Shown here: in pieces, positions 1-9,446 of the stretch | Numbering within the stretch: the first letter of the stretch is position 1 | Layout: every line of letters starts with the position of its first letter | Source: JAJPKK01 sp963702755 | Lineage (GTDB): Bacteria > Pseudomonadota > Alphaproteobacteria > Rhizobiales > Xanthobacteraceae | Direction of reading: 5' to 3' | Assembly: GCA_963702755.1 (NCBI GenBank) | Contig: CAVPDZ010000007.1 | Span: forward strand, 186,001-250,000 | Length of the DNA stretch: 64,000 bases | The notes under the pieces: generated by a model | Told to the model about the DNA's origin: nothing | Database searches by the model: none | What the model saw: the letters and a program-made list of their open reading frames with translations, nothing else | Program-made: the position numbers and the translations under genes

Positions 1-38
1 GCCGGAGGTCATGCGGGGCCTCCGGCGTCAAGCTTTTG
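1..38 (+). terminator. Hairpin at left edge, upstream of rpsA
   Basis: A perfect 8-bp stem (GCCGGAGG at 1-8 pairing with CCTCCGGC at 19-26) with a 10-nt loop, followed by a short T-rich stretch. It may be the terminator of the gene to the left (outside the window) or part of the rpsA leader. The T-run is weak, so termination is not certain. Confidence 0.45.
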
Positions 39-82
39 ATACGCCCTCAATCCAACCGCCGGCCTGCCGCCCAGGAGATTTC

Positions 83-1789
83 ATGGCTCTCGCTACCGCT
101 GCCGCGCCGTCGCGCGAAGATTTTGCCGCCCTGCTGGAGGATTCGTTCACCCACGGCAACCTGCAGGAAGGGTCCGTCATCAAGGGGACCGTGGTGGGGA
201 TCGAAAAGGACCTCGCCGTCATCGATGTGGGATTGAAGACCGAAGGCCGCGTGCCGATGCGGGAATTCACCGGGCCGGGCCGCGGCAACGAACTGAAGAT
301 CGGCGACACCGTCGAGGTCTACCTGGAGCGCGTCGAGAATGCGCTCGGCGAGGCGGTGCTGTCGCGTGACAAGGCACGGCGCGAGGAAAGCTGGGGCAAG
401 CTCGAGAAGGCGTTCCAGGGCAACGAGAAGGTCCACGGCGTCATCTTCAACCAGGTCAAGGGCGGCTTCACCGTCGATCTCGACGGCGCGGTGGCCTTCC
501 TGCCGCGCAGCCAGGTCGACATTCGCCCGATCCGCGACGTCACCCCGCTGATGAACGTTCAGCAGCCGTTCCAGATTCTCAAGATGGATCGCCGCCGCGG
601 CAACATCGTCGTATCGCGCCGCACGGTCCTGGAAGAGACCCGCGCCGAGCAGCGCCAGGAGCTGGTCCAGAACCTCGAGGAGGGCCAGGTCATCGACGGG
701 GTGGTCAAGAACATCACCGACTACGGTGCGTTCGTCGACCTCGGAGGCATCGACGGCCTCCTTCACGTCACCGACATCGCCTGGCGGCGGGTCAATCATC
801 CGTCCGAGGTGCTCAACATCGGCCAGCAGGTGAAGGTCAAGATCGTCAAGATCAACCACGAGACCCACCGCATCTCGCTCGGCATGAAGCAGCTTCAGGC
901 CGATCCGTGGCAGGGCATCGAGGCCAAGTTCCCGGTCGGCGCCCGCTTCACCGGCCGCGTCACCAACATCACCGATTACGGTGCGTTCGTGGAGCTCGAG
1001 CCTGGCATCGAAGGTCTGATCCACGTCTCCGAAATGTCGTGGACGAAGAAGAACGTTCATCCCGGCAAGATCGTCTCGACGTCGCAAGAGGTCGAGGTGC
1101 AGGTGCTGGAGGTCGATCCGGTCAAGCGCCGCATCTCGCTCGGTCTCAAGCAGACCATGCGCAACCCGTGGGAGGTGTTCGTCGAGAAATATCCGCCGGG
1201 CAGCATTGTCGAAGGCGAGGTCAAGAACAAGACCGAGTTCGGCCTGTTCCTCGGCCTCGACGGCGATGTGGACGGCATGGTCCACCTCTCCGATCTCGAC
1301 TGGAAGCGCCCCGGCGAGCAGATGATCGACGAGTTCAAGAAGGGCGACAAGGTGCGCGCCCAGGTGCTCGACGTCGACGTCGAGAAGGAGCGCATCTCGC
1401 TCGGCATCAAGCAGCTCGAAGGCGATCCGTTCGCGGAAGCGGGCGACGTGAAGAAGGGCGCGGTCGTGACGTGCGAGATCGTCGAGGTGAAGGAGTCCGG
1501 CCTCGAAGTGAAGATCGTCGGCACCGATCTTGCCGCCTTCATCAAGCGCTCGGAACTCGCACGCGATCGCTCCGAACAGCGCACCGAGCGTTTCGCGGTC
1601 GGCGAGAAGGTCGACGCCCGCGTCACCCAGTTCGACCGCCGCGCCCACAAGGTGACGGTGTCGATCAAGGCGCTCGAAGTCGCCGAAGAGAAAGAGGCGA
1701 TCGCCCAGTACGGCTCCTCGGACTCCGGCGCGACGCTCGGCGACATTCTCGGCACCGCGCTCAAGCGCGCCACCGAGAAGAAGGACTAA
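83..1789 (+). CDS. rpsA: 30S ribosomal protein S1
   Basis: Ribosomal protein S1, which binds mRNA on the 30S subunit and helps start translation of structured or weakly leadered messages. The product is 568 aa, normal for alphaproteobacteria. Six consecutive S1/OB-fold repeats can be seen (roughly residues 32-100, 115-180, 200-270, 285-357, 372-444 and 459-528); repeats 3 and 4 carry the hallmark ITDYGAFV followed by GLLHV or GLIHV. The ATG at 83 is chosen because AGGAGA lies just upstream (73-78); an ATG at 11 would add 24 residues foreign to the family. The frame is intact. A strong terminator follows 36 nt after the stop. Confidence 0.97.
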   Translation: MALATAAAPSREDFAALLEDSFTHGNLQEGSVIKGTVVGIEKDLAVIDVGLKTEGRVPMREFTGPGRGNELKIGDTVEVYLERVENALGEAVLSRDKARREESWGKLEKAFQGNEKVHGVIFNQVKGGFTVDLDGAVAFLPRSQVDIRPIRDVTPLMNVQQPFQILKMDRRRGNIVVSRRTVLEETRAEQRQELVQNLEEGQVIDGVVKNITDYGAFVDLGGIDGLLHVTDIAWRRVNHPSEVLNIGQQVKVKIVKINHETHRISLGMKQLQADPWQGIEAKFPVGARFTGRVTNITDYGAFVELEPGIEGLIHVSEMSWTKKNVHPGKIVSTSQEVEVQVLEVDPVKRRISLGLKQTMRNPWEVFVEKYPPGSIVEGEVKNKTEFGLFLGLDGDVDGMVHLSDLDWKRPGEQMIDEFKKGDKVRAQVLDVDVEKERISLGIKQLEGDPFAEAGDVKKGAVVTCEIVEVKESGLEVKIVGTDLAAFIKRSELARDRSEQRTERFAVGEKVDARVTQFDRRAHKVTVSIKALEVAEEKEAIAQYGSSDSGATLGDILGTALKRATEKKD

Positions 1790-1824
1790 TTGCGCAGCAC
1801 GCGCAATTGCTCGTATCAACAAAG

Positions 1825-1861
1825 AGGCCCCGGAGATTGCTCTCCGGGGCCTTTCTCTTTT
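1825..1861 (+). terminator. Rho-independent terminator of rpsA
   Basis: A 12-bp perfect stem, AGGCCCCGGAGA at 1825-1836 and its complement at 1841-1852, closed by a TTGC loop and followed by a T-rich tail (TTCTCTTTT). It lies between rpsA and the convergent glutathione transferase gene. Flanking A and T residues extend the stem, so weak action on the opposite strand is possible. Confidence 0.9.
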
Positions 1862-1894
1862 CGATGACGTTTGAAATGCTGCTCGTGATCCGCG

Positions 1895-2608
1895 TCAGCG
1901 GGCGGCAGCCTTCACCGAAGCGGCGGTCTGGCCAAACAGGATCGCGCGTTCCTCGGCCGTCCTCACGCCGCCCTGGCCCGGATTGACCTCCTTGACGAGG
2001 GCATAAGCGCGCACCACGGCAGGCCGCGCCGCAATGGCATCGAGCCAGCGCTTGACGTGCGGGAAGTCGGCGATCTTCTGGCCCTGGCGCTCATGGGGAA
2101 CGACCCACGGATAGCTCGCCATGTCGGCGATCGAGTAATCGCCGGCGAGAAAAGGCCGGTCGGCGAGACGCCGGTCGAGCACGCCATAGAGGCGGTTCAC
2201 CTCGTTGCGATAGCGGTCCATCGCATAGGGCAGCTTGTCCACCGCGTAGTGGCTGAAGTGATTGTTCTGGCCGGACATGGGACCGAGATTGCCCATCTGC
2301 CAGAACAGCCATTCGAGCGTCTGCACGCGGACGCGCAGGTCGCTCGAAATGAACTTCTTGGTCTTTTCAGCGAGGTAGAGCAGGATCGCGCCCGATTCGA
2401 ATACGGAGATCGGCTTGCCGCCGCCCGCCGGTTCGTGATCGACAATGGCGGGAATGCGATTGTTCGGCGAAACCTCCAGAAACTTGCGATCGAACTGTTC
2501 TCCTTTGCCGATATTCACGGGGAAAATCTTGTACGGCAAACCGGCCTCTTCGAGAAAAATCGTCACCTTGTGGCCATTGGGCGTGGTCCAATAATGCACG
2601 TCGATCAT
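1895..2608 (-). CDS. yfcG: Glutathione transferase, YfcG/Nu-class type
   Basis: A 237-aa cytosolic glutathione transferase closest to E. coli YfcG, a Nu-class enzyme with disulfide-bond oxidoreductase activity. The N-terminal thioredoxin-like domain (about 1-85) has the TPNGHK stretch and the SPNNRIPAIVDH and FESGAILLYLAEK glutathione-binding segments; the all-helical C-terminal domain follows, with GPMSGQNNHF as in YfcG. The ATG at 2608 is preceded by GAGGAG; an upstream in-frame start would add 29 unrelated residues. It converges on rpsA and stands alone. The substrate cannot be told from sequence. Confidence 0.88.
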   Translation of the reverse strand: MIDVHYWTTPNGHKVTIFLEEAGLPYKIFPVNIGKGEQFDRKFLEVSPNNRIPAIVDHEPAGGGKPISVFESGAILLYLAEKTKKFISSDLRVRVQTLEWLFWQMGNLGPMSGQNNHFSHYAVDKLPYAMDRYRNEVNRLYGVLDRRLADRPFLAGDYSIADMASYPWVVPHERQGQKIADFPHVKRWLDAIAARPAVVRAYALVKEVNPGQGGVRTAEERAILFGQTAASVKAAAR

Positions 2609-2753
2609 GCTCGAACTCCTCGATAGGGCGTCGCCCGCGATTTCCAATCGTCCGCGCTGGGTGATATCGGATGAATTCTCCGCACTTGCAACCAAGCTAC
2701 CGAATGCCGTTTAGCGTTGCAGGCATGCACGCGGCGCGGCCCCATAAATCCTC

Positions 2754-4384
2754 ATGACCAGGGATATCCTGATCCGCGGCGGCACGGTGTTCGACGGCAG
2801 CGGGAGCCCCGGCGTAGCATCGCCGATGTGGCGATCACCGATGGCCGCATCGCCGCCGTCGCGCCTGCGCTTGCCGGCGAGGCGGCCCGGATCATCGACG
2901 CGTCGGGGCTCGCGGTTGCGCCCGGCTTCATCGACATCAAGACCCATTCCGACTTCACGCTGCCGATCAACCCGAAAGCCGAGAGCAAGGTGCGCCAGGG
3001 GGTGACGACCGAGATCATCGGCCATTGCGGCTTTTCGGTCGCGCCGGCGCTGCCGGGCAAGGTGCGAGCTGCTCGCCGACTATCTGTCCGGCGGGCGCGC
3101 CATGGCTGCCGTTCCGCGAGATGGGCTTTCCCGACTATCTCGACACGTTTCCCCGACGGTCGCGTCAATGCCGGCATGCTGGTCGGCCACAACACGCTGC
3201 GGCTGATGGCGATGGGGCTCGAAGACCGCGCGCCGAGCGCGGCCGAACTCGACCGCATGATTGCGCTGCTTGAGCGAGGGGCTCGGCGCCGGCGCGCTCG
3301 GCATCTCCGGCCTATTCACCGCCGCCCGGCAGCTTCGCCGAGCCGCGATGAGATCATGGCGCTGTGCGCACGTCGTCGCGCGGCACAACGCCGCCTATTT
3401 CACCCATCTGCGCGACGAATCGGACCGGGTGCTGGAGGCGATCGACGGAGGCGATCGCGATCGCCCGCGCCTATCGGCGATGCATGTCGAGATCGTGCAC
3501 TGAAATGCTCGGGCGTCGACAACTGGGGGAAGGCGGCGCAAGGATCCTCGCGCGGATCGCGGCGGCGCGGGCGCGCGGGCTGCGACATCGATTGCGATGC
3601 CTACCCCTACCGGCCGGCAGCCAACCCGCTGAAAAACCTGCTGCCGCCCTGGGTGCGAGGTCGGCGTAACGCGGCGATGCTGGCGCGGCTGAGCTCGCCG
3701 AAGCGCGCGGCGCCATCGAAGCCGACATCGCCGTGACGGCCTCAACAATTGGGGCCGCATCCCGTCCTGGGAGGCGGTGCAGGTCTCGGTCTCGCCCAAG
3801 CTGCCGCAGCACGCCGGCACGCACGTTCGCGGCGCTTGCCGCCGAGCGCGGGCAGGACCCGATCGACTGTCGTCTGCGATCTATCTGATCGAGGATAAGG
3901 GCGCGACGCGCGTGCTGATCACCTCGATCTCGGAGGACGACATACCGCACGATCGTCGCTTCCGACCTTGCGCGCTCGTCGGCTCCGACGGCAATTGCGT
4001 CGCCGACTTACGGCACCGTCAGCCAGGGCATGCCGCATCCGCGCTTCTACGGCACGTTCCCGCGGGTCATCGGCCACTACGTCGCATGACGAGCGGCTGC
4101 TGCCGCTGGAACAGCGCGATCCACAAGATGACCGGCGCGACCGCGCGCGCCCTGAAGCTCAAGCGACCGCGGCCTCATCGCCCCGGCTATTGCGCCGACA
4201 TCGCGATCTTCGATCCGGCGGATTTCCGCGACCGGGCGACCTATGCCGATCCGCACCGCTATCCGAGCGGCGCGCGCACGACGGTCATCGTCAACGGCGT
4301 CGCTCGTCGTCGACGACGCGGTCCACACCGGCGCCCTGCCCGGCAAAGTGCTGCGCCGCGAGCGCGGACGGCAGCGTCGCGTAG
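2754..4384 (+). pseudogene. D-aminoacylase (N-acyl-D-amino-acid deacylase), many frameshifts
   Basis: Similarity to metal-dependent D-aminoacylases of the amidohydrolase superfamily runs the whole length but hops among all three frames more than ten times. Recognisable pieces in order: ILIRGGTVFDGSGSPG; a second-frame piece with GFIDIKTHSDFTLP (metal-binding region) and IGHCGFSVAP; FREMGFPDYLD; MLVGHNTLR; AYFTHLRDESDRVLEA; CDAYPY; LITSISEDD; PGYCADIAIFDP; ending VHTGALPG and a TAG at 4382. Most junctions need one base removed, a few need one added (a C after GGC near 2813; a C near 3499). Repaired, the gene would be about 540 aa, normal length. It converges on purD with 3 bp between stops. 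Either a decaying gene or badly sequenced DNA. Confidence 0.8.
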
Positions 4385-4387
4385 GCC

Positions 4388-5688
4388 TCAGCGGCCCGGC
4401 GCTGCGTTTTGCTCACGCTCGATGGCGCGGCGCCCGATGTCGCGGCGGCAGAAACCCTCGGGCCAGACGATGCGATCGACCGCTCGATAGGCGCGCGCCT
4501 GTGCCGCGGCCACGGTATCGCCGAGCGCGCAGACGTTGAGGACGCGACCGCCGTCGGCAAGGATGCGGCGACCGTCGGCGCGCGTTCCGGCGTGGAAGAT
4601 TTCGACGTCCTCGACGGCCCCCGCTTCGTCGAGCCCGCCGATCGGCGTTCCCCGAACGTAGCTGCCGGGATAGCCCTTGGCGGCCATCACCACCGCGAGC
4701 GCCGCCTGCGGATACCAACGCAGCGCGAAGTTCTTGAGCACGCCGTCGCGCGCGGCGAGCAGCGCCGGCAGAAGATCCGACATCAGGCGCAGCATCAGCA
4801 CCTGGCATTCAGGGTCGCCGAAGCGGACGTTGTATTCGATGAGCTTCGGCCCGGCGTCCGTGATCATCAGGCCGGCATAGAGCACGCCCTTGTAGGGCGA
4901 GCCCATGGCCTTCATGGCGCGGAGCGTCGGCATCACGATCTCGTCGAGCGCGCGCTGCTCCATCGCCGGCGTCATCACCGGCGCGGGCGAATAAGCGCCC
5001 ATGCCGCCGGTGTTCGGACCTTGATCGCCGTCGAAGGCGCGCTTGTGGTCCTGGGCGGTCGCGAGCGGCACGGCATTCTCGCCGTCGGTGAGGACGAAGA
5101 ACGATGCCTCCTCGCCATCGAGGAATTCCTCGATGACGACCTCCGCCCGGCCGTCGGCCTTGCCGGAGGCACCAGCGAAAATCATATCGAGCGCGGCGTC
5201 GGCCTCGGCGACCGTCGCGGCGACGACGACGCCTTTGCCGGCCGCAAGTCCATCCGCCTTGACGACGATCGGCGCGCCGCTTGCGCCGGACGTAGTCCTT
5301 GGCGGGAGCGAGCGCGCTGAAGCGCTCATACGCGGCGGTCGGGATGTTGTTGGCGCGGCAGAGGTCCTTGGTGAAGCCTTTCGAGCCTTCAAGGCGCGCC
5401 GCGGCACGGGTCGGCCCGAACGCCTTGATGCCGGCCGCCTCGAGATCATCGACGATGCCGGCGACCAGCGGCACTTCCGGACCGACCACCACGAACTCGA
5501 CGGCATTCGCCTTGCAGAACGCGACGACCGCGGCATGGTCGGCCGAATCGAGGGCGACGCATTCGGCCTCCCGGGCGATCCCGGCGTTGCCCGGGCGCGC
5601 AATAGAGCCGATCCACCAGCGGGCTCGCGGCGAGCTTCCAGGCGAGCGCGTGCTCGCGGCCGCCCGAGCCGATCAGGAGAATGTTCAT
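4388..5688 (-). CDS. purD: Phosphoribosylamine-glycine ligase, two frameshifts
   Basis: Catalyses the second committed step of de novo purine synthesis, joining glycine to phosphoribosylamine with ATP. The N-terminus (MNILLIGSGGREHALAWKL) is clear, followed by a second-frame piece with VVVGPEVPLVAGI and FGPTRAAARLEGSK, then a third with the ATP-grasp core (KADGLAAGKGVVVA, GPNTGGMGAYSP, NVRFGDPE). Frame changes lie near 5592 (within CCCGGGCAAC) and near 5286 (GTCCGGCGCAAG); each is cured by removing one base. The span is 1301 nt, i.e. 432 codons plus stop plus 2 nt. Divergent from xseA with 126 bp between. Being an essential housekeeping gene, it is most likely intact in the organism. Confidence 0.93.
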
Positions 5689-5814
5689 GAGCTCCGCCGC
5701 AGCGAAAGGGTTAGCAAATGGTGTAGCATGGCGCCGGTGCGTCGCAAGCCGCGCGCCGCCGCGTGATCGCGTGACGCCTTGCAGCCGTCCCCAATATCAA
5801 CCACAACGCCGGCC

Positions 5815-7427
5815 ATGACCGATATCGACGTCCCGCCGCAGGAAGCGCGGCTCAATATTCCGGAATGGACCGTGTCGGAACTCGCGGCCGCGCTCAAGCG
5901 CACCGTCGAGGACGCTTACGGATTCGTGCGCCTGCGCGGCGAAATCTCCGGCTATCGCGGGCCGCATTCCTCCGGCCACGCCTATTTCGCCCTGAAGGAC
6001 GAAAACGCCCGCATCGATGCGGTGATCTGGAAGAAGACGTTCGGCCGCATGCGCATCAAGCCCGAGGAGGGGCTCGAGGTCATCGCCACCGGCCGCCTCA
6101 CCACCTATCCGGGGCGGTCCACCTATCAGATCGTCATCGAGGCGCTGGAGCCTGCCGGCGTCGGCGCGCTGATGGCGCTCCTCGAACAGCGCAAGCGCAA
6201 GCTCGACCGCCGAAGGCCTGTTCGACGAGGCGCGCAAGCAGCTCTTGCCGTATCTGCCCGACGTCATCGGGGTCGTCACCTCGCCGACCGGCGCCGTCAT
6301 CCGCGACATCCTGCATCGCCTCGCCGACCGGTTTCCGCGCCGCGTCCTGGTCTGGCCGGTGCGCGTGCAGGGCGAGCGGCGCCGCCGAGGAAATCGCCGC
6401 CGCCATCCACGGCTTCAACGCCTTGCCGCTCGACGGCGCGATCCCGCGGCCCGATCTGCTGATCGTCGCGCGCGGCGGCGGCTCGATCGAGGATCTGTGG
6501 TCGTTCAACGAGGAGATCGTGGTGCGGGCGGCGGCGGACAGCATGATTCCGCTGATCTCCGCCGTCGGCCACGAGACCGACGTGACGCTGATCGATTTCG
6601 CCGCCGACCGCCGCGCGCCGACGCCGACCGCGGCGGCGGAAATGGCGGTGCCCGTCAAAGGCGAGTTGATCACGCGCATCGATGGGCTCGCGCGCCGGCT
6701 GCCGGCCTGCTTCGCCCGCGCCCAGGAGAATCGCCGCACCGAACTGCGCGCCGCGACCCGCGCGCTACCCACTGCCGATACGTTGTTGGCCCTGCCGCGC
6801 CAGCGACTCGATAGCTCGGCCGAACGCTTGCCCCGCGCGCTGATCGCCAACGCCCAGCTTCACCGCGCGGATTATGCGCGCGTCGCCGGCCGGCTCGCGC
6901 CGCCGCTCCTGCGGGTGCCGATCACGCGCGGCCGCGAGCGCGTCCTCGCCTTCGCGGCGCGGGCCGAGCGCTGCATGCAGGTGGCGCGCGAACGCCGCCG
7001 CGATCGCTTCGCCGCGGTCTCCGGACGGCTCGCCGCAAGCCTGCGCGCCAACGCCGAGGCGCAGCGTGTGCGCGTCGCCCGCGCCCGCGAGCGCGTGGAG
7101 ACGCTGGCCGCACGGGCCGAGCGCGCCATTCTCGCCGTGATCGATCGCCGCGACGTGCGGCTCGATCAGGCCGGCAAGCTCCTCGCGGCATTGTCGTATC
7201 ACGGCGTGCTGGCGCGCGGCTTTGCGCTCGTTCGCGGCGAGACCGGCCGGCCGCTGCACGCCGCGGCCGCGGTCACACCGGGCATGCGGCTCGACATCGA
7301 ATTCGAGGACGGACACGTGGCAGCGACCGCGGGCGGCGTTGACGGCGGGCGGCCGAGCCGAATTGCCGAAGCCAACAAGCCGCGCCGGCGGCGCACCGTC
7401 GCGCCGGAGCAGGGGAGCTTGTTCTGA
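5815..7427 (+). CDS. xseA: Exodeoxyribonuclease VII large subunit, two frameshifts
   Basis: Large subunit of exonuclease VII, which degrades single-stranded DNA together with XseB. The N-terminal OB-fold (about 12-110: LNIPEWTVSELAAALK, VRLRGEISGYRG, YPGRSTYQIVIE) is followed by the catalytic domain (IGVVTSPTGAVIRDI, ARGGGSIEDLWSFNEE, SAVGHETDVTLIDFAAD) and a long Arg-rich coiled region to the end. Frame breaks lie near 6206 (CTCGACCGCCGAAG) and near 6378 (GGCGAGCGGCGCC); one extra base at each. Repaired length is 536 aa, as usual. ATG 5815 is selected by the conserved N-terminus. No xseB is adjacent. Confidence 0.93.
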
Positions 7428-7543
7428 CGGACGTTGTCCTCGGTAGCCGATCTTGATTTGGCTCGATGCCAGCGCTCGCCCAAATAAACTGCGCTAACCG
7501 GCCTTAATGCGCGGCAATATAGGCATCGCGCAAGATATTCGAT

Positions 7544-7936
7544 TTAAGCTCCAAGGTCTTCAAGTCGATGTTTGACGACATCGCCGATGCTAATGATGCC
7601 TGCTAGCCGGCCATCGGCAATAACGGGCAAATGTCGAATACGGTGACGCGTCATCAGTCCCATTGCACGTGTGACGCTATCGTCCGCGGTAATAGTGATT
7701 ATCGCGTGGGTCATTACCTGGCGAACAGCCATCAAAAGCGCTTGCTCTCCGTATTCCGCGATTGCGCGAACAATATCGCGTTCCGTTATGATGCCGCCGA
7801 TTGGGTCTCCGCCTTCTACAACGAGAGCTGCGATCCGATGAAGGCGCATCCTTTCTGCAGCATTCTTTACGGTCGCCGAGGGGGAGATCTTGATCACCTC
7901 GGCACCTTTACGATCAAGAATACGCTGAATGCTCAT
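7544..7936 (-). CDS. Two-CBS-domain protein
   Basis: A 130-aa protein made of one tandem CBS pair (Bateman module): first CBS about residues 8-60 (IKISPSATVKNAAERM, GGIITERDIVRAIAE), second about 75-126 (VMTHAIITITADDSVTRAMGLM, RHLPVIADGRLAGIISIGDVVKHRL). Such proteins sense adenosyl nucleotides and regulate partners. ATG 7936 is chosen over an upstream start at 8164 because the conserved domain begins here and GAAGG precedes it. The 55-residue membrane peptide gene lies upstream on the same strand (91 bp), so they may be co-transcribed. The partner is unknown. Confidence 0.9.
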   Translation of the reverse strand: MSIQRILDRKGAEVIKISPSATVKNAAERMRLHRIAALVVEGGDPIGGIITERDIVRAIAEYGEQALLMAVRQVMTHAIITITADDSVTRAMGLMTRHRIRHLPVIADGRLAGIISIGDVVKHRLEDLGA

Positions 7937-8027
7937 GACAAGCTTGCCTTCGTCGTTGGTGCTGGAACGTGAGAAGGACTGGAGAGCCGCGATCGAATGC
8001 CGCGACGCGTCGATGGTCGCGCTACTT

Positions 8028-8195
8028 TCAGCCTCCGCCGCCATTCGCTTTCCCGGTGCGAGATTTGCCCGAGACCGATACCCGTTCCCGGGCCGCTTCC
8101 GGTAGTCCCGGTAGCGCCCGAGCAACAACCAATTCGACAGAGCCTGCGATGAGAGCGGCCGCAATAGCCAGGATCTTGAACGGCCTGATGGTCAT
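8028..8195 (-). CDS. Small 55-aa protein with N-terminal membrane/signal segment
   Basis: A short reading frame with an ATG at 8195 preceded by ACGGAGAC at good distance. The product starts MTIRPFKILAIAAAL and continues with a hydrophobic run to about residue 25, then a short charged tail ending in four glycines. It looks like a signal peptide or signal anchor with a small exposed part. No named family is recognised. It sits between the TetR gene and the CBS gene, on their strand. The hydrophobic N-terminus and ribosome site support it; its size and lack of comparison leave it uncertain. Confidence 0.45.
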   Translation of the reverse strand: MTIRPFKILAIAAALIAGSVELVVARALPGLPEAARERVSVSGKSRTGKANGGGG

Positions 8196-8316
8196 GTGCG
8201 TCTCCGTTGAACGTGGTCTCGTCGAACGGCAGATCGCCCCTAACGCTTCAACATCCTTTCGATCGTCTGGGTTGCACGCTTGAGAAACACATTTTCGTGA
8301 CCCCGGCGGCCCTCAT

Positions 8317-8958
8317 TCAAAGAGGTCGGTTTTGTCCTGCTCTCGCGTGCGCCTGGAGGAGCGCCTCGGCTGCCCAAGACAAGTTCGCCGCCGGCCCGTT
8401 ACGCCCGCCCAAAGTCTGACTGCTTGCGTAGGCGCCTTCAATGAGCAGGAAGAGGGCGTCCGCCAATTGTGCGGGACGATCAACGCCGATCGCCTTTGTC
8501 AAAGCCACTAGTCGCCGCCGCATTTCCTGCTTGTTCTCCTCTACGATCTGATGGCCGGGATGGGCGGCGTCAGGAAATTCGGCGACGTAGTTGATGAATG
8601 GGCAACCGCGATAGCCCGGCGTGGTGGTTCGACGCGCGATATATTCGATCAATCCGCGCAGCCGGTCGCGTGGATTATCTCGCTTTGCGACCATGCGGTC
8701 GATATTGCCCCAATAGTTGGTGTTTCTGTTCTTAAGATAAGCGACGATCAAATCATCCTTCGACTCAAAATTGCGGTAGAGGCTGATCTTGGAAACGCCT
8801 GCCTGTTTGACGATCGTTTCGACACCGACCGATCGAATGCTTTCCCGGTAAAACAGGTCGGCAGCTATCTCGAAGACTCTTTCACCCGCACGCTTTTTAC
8901 CCTTGGTGCGCGCCGCCCCTTTTGGGCTTCGCTTTGCATAGCTGTTCTTCGGCTGCAT
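8317..8958 (-). CDS. TetR/AcrR-family transcriptional regulator
   Basis: A 213-aa one-domain repressor of the TetR family. The basic N-terminus precedes the helix-turn-helix (about residues 22-68: RVFEIAADLFYRESI, VETIVKQAGVSKISLYRNF), followed by an all-helical ligand and dimer domain with GYRGCPFINYVAEF, a segment seen in TetR proteins that control oxidoreductase or detoxification genes. It is divergent from the YciI-like gene with 95 bp between the starts, the usual arrangement for a regulator and its target. The ligand cannot be predicted. Confidence 0.92.
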   Translation of the reverse strand: MQPKNSYAKRSPKGAARTKGKKRAGERVFEIAADLFYRESIRSVGVETIVKQAGVSKISLYRNFESKDDLIVAYLKNRNTNYWGNIDRMVAKRDNPRDRLRGLIEYIARRTTTPGYRGCPFINYVAEFPDAAHPGHQIVEENKQEMRRRLVALTKAIGVDRPAQLADALFLLIEGAYASSQTLGGRNGPAANLSWAAEALLQAHARAGQNRPL

Positions 8959-9053
8959 CAGTCTAAACCCAGATTGACATGTTACCGACCGGTTCGTATC
9001 ACTGGCATCGCTCGAAGATCAACGTGGGAGACGGGCACTTGAGGGGTCGCGCG

Positions 9054-9359
9054 ATGAAACACTTTCTGCTCGAAGGACAGCATCTCGTTCCATTCGAGGA
9101 ACGCGCGCCGGAGCTTATCGCCGCGCATCGCCAGTTCTTGCAGCAAGGCTACGATAAGGGCCGTTTCTTGGTGTCCGGCCCTTCGATTCCACCCAGCGGC
9201 GGCATCCTGATCGCGCGCGCGCAATCGCTCGATGAATTGAATGAGTTTTTGGCCGATGAGCCTTTCTGCAAGGCGAAAGTCATGCGCTTCAGCAAAATTA
9301 CTGAATTTGACCCTGTGCAGCATCAGCCAATGCTAAAGGACTGGTTTGCAAGGGCATGA
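9054..9359 (+). CDS. YciI-family protein
   Basis: A 101-aa ferredoxin-like-fold protein of the YciI (YCII-related) family. Visible family features are an early hydrophobic strand (MKHFLLEGQH), a helix with R-x-x-H (LIAAHRQFL) whose His matches the proposed active-site residue, and the central FLVSGPSIPPSGGILIARA strands. The ATG at 9054 is chosen because GAGGGG lies upstream and family members begin here; a start at 8979 is unlikely. It is divergent from the TetR gene at 8317-8958, probably its regulator. The function of most YciI proteins is unknown. Confidence 0.88.
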   Translation: MKHFLLEGQHLVPFEERAPELIAAHRQFLQQGYDKGRFLVSGPSIPPSGGILIARAQSLDELNEFLADEPFCKAKVMRFSKITEFDPVQHQPMLKDWFARA

Positions 9360-9446
9360 GACTCGGAACGCCGACGTCTGCTCAGGGCAAACGGCGAAGA
9401 GCTGAGATTTCCGCTAAGTCCCGAAGCGCCACGCCTTATGTCGCGG

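Noticed and set aside
47..1822. 591-codon open frame antisense to rpsA
   Set aside because: High GC suppresses stop codons on the opposite strand; the translation is a low-complexity shadow and rpsA is certain.
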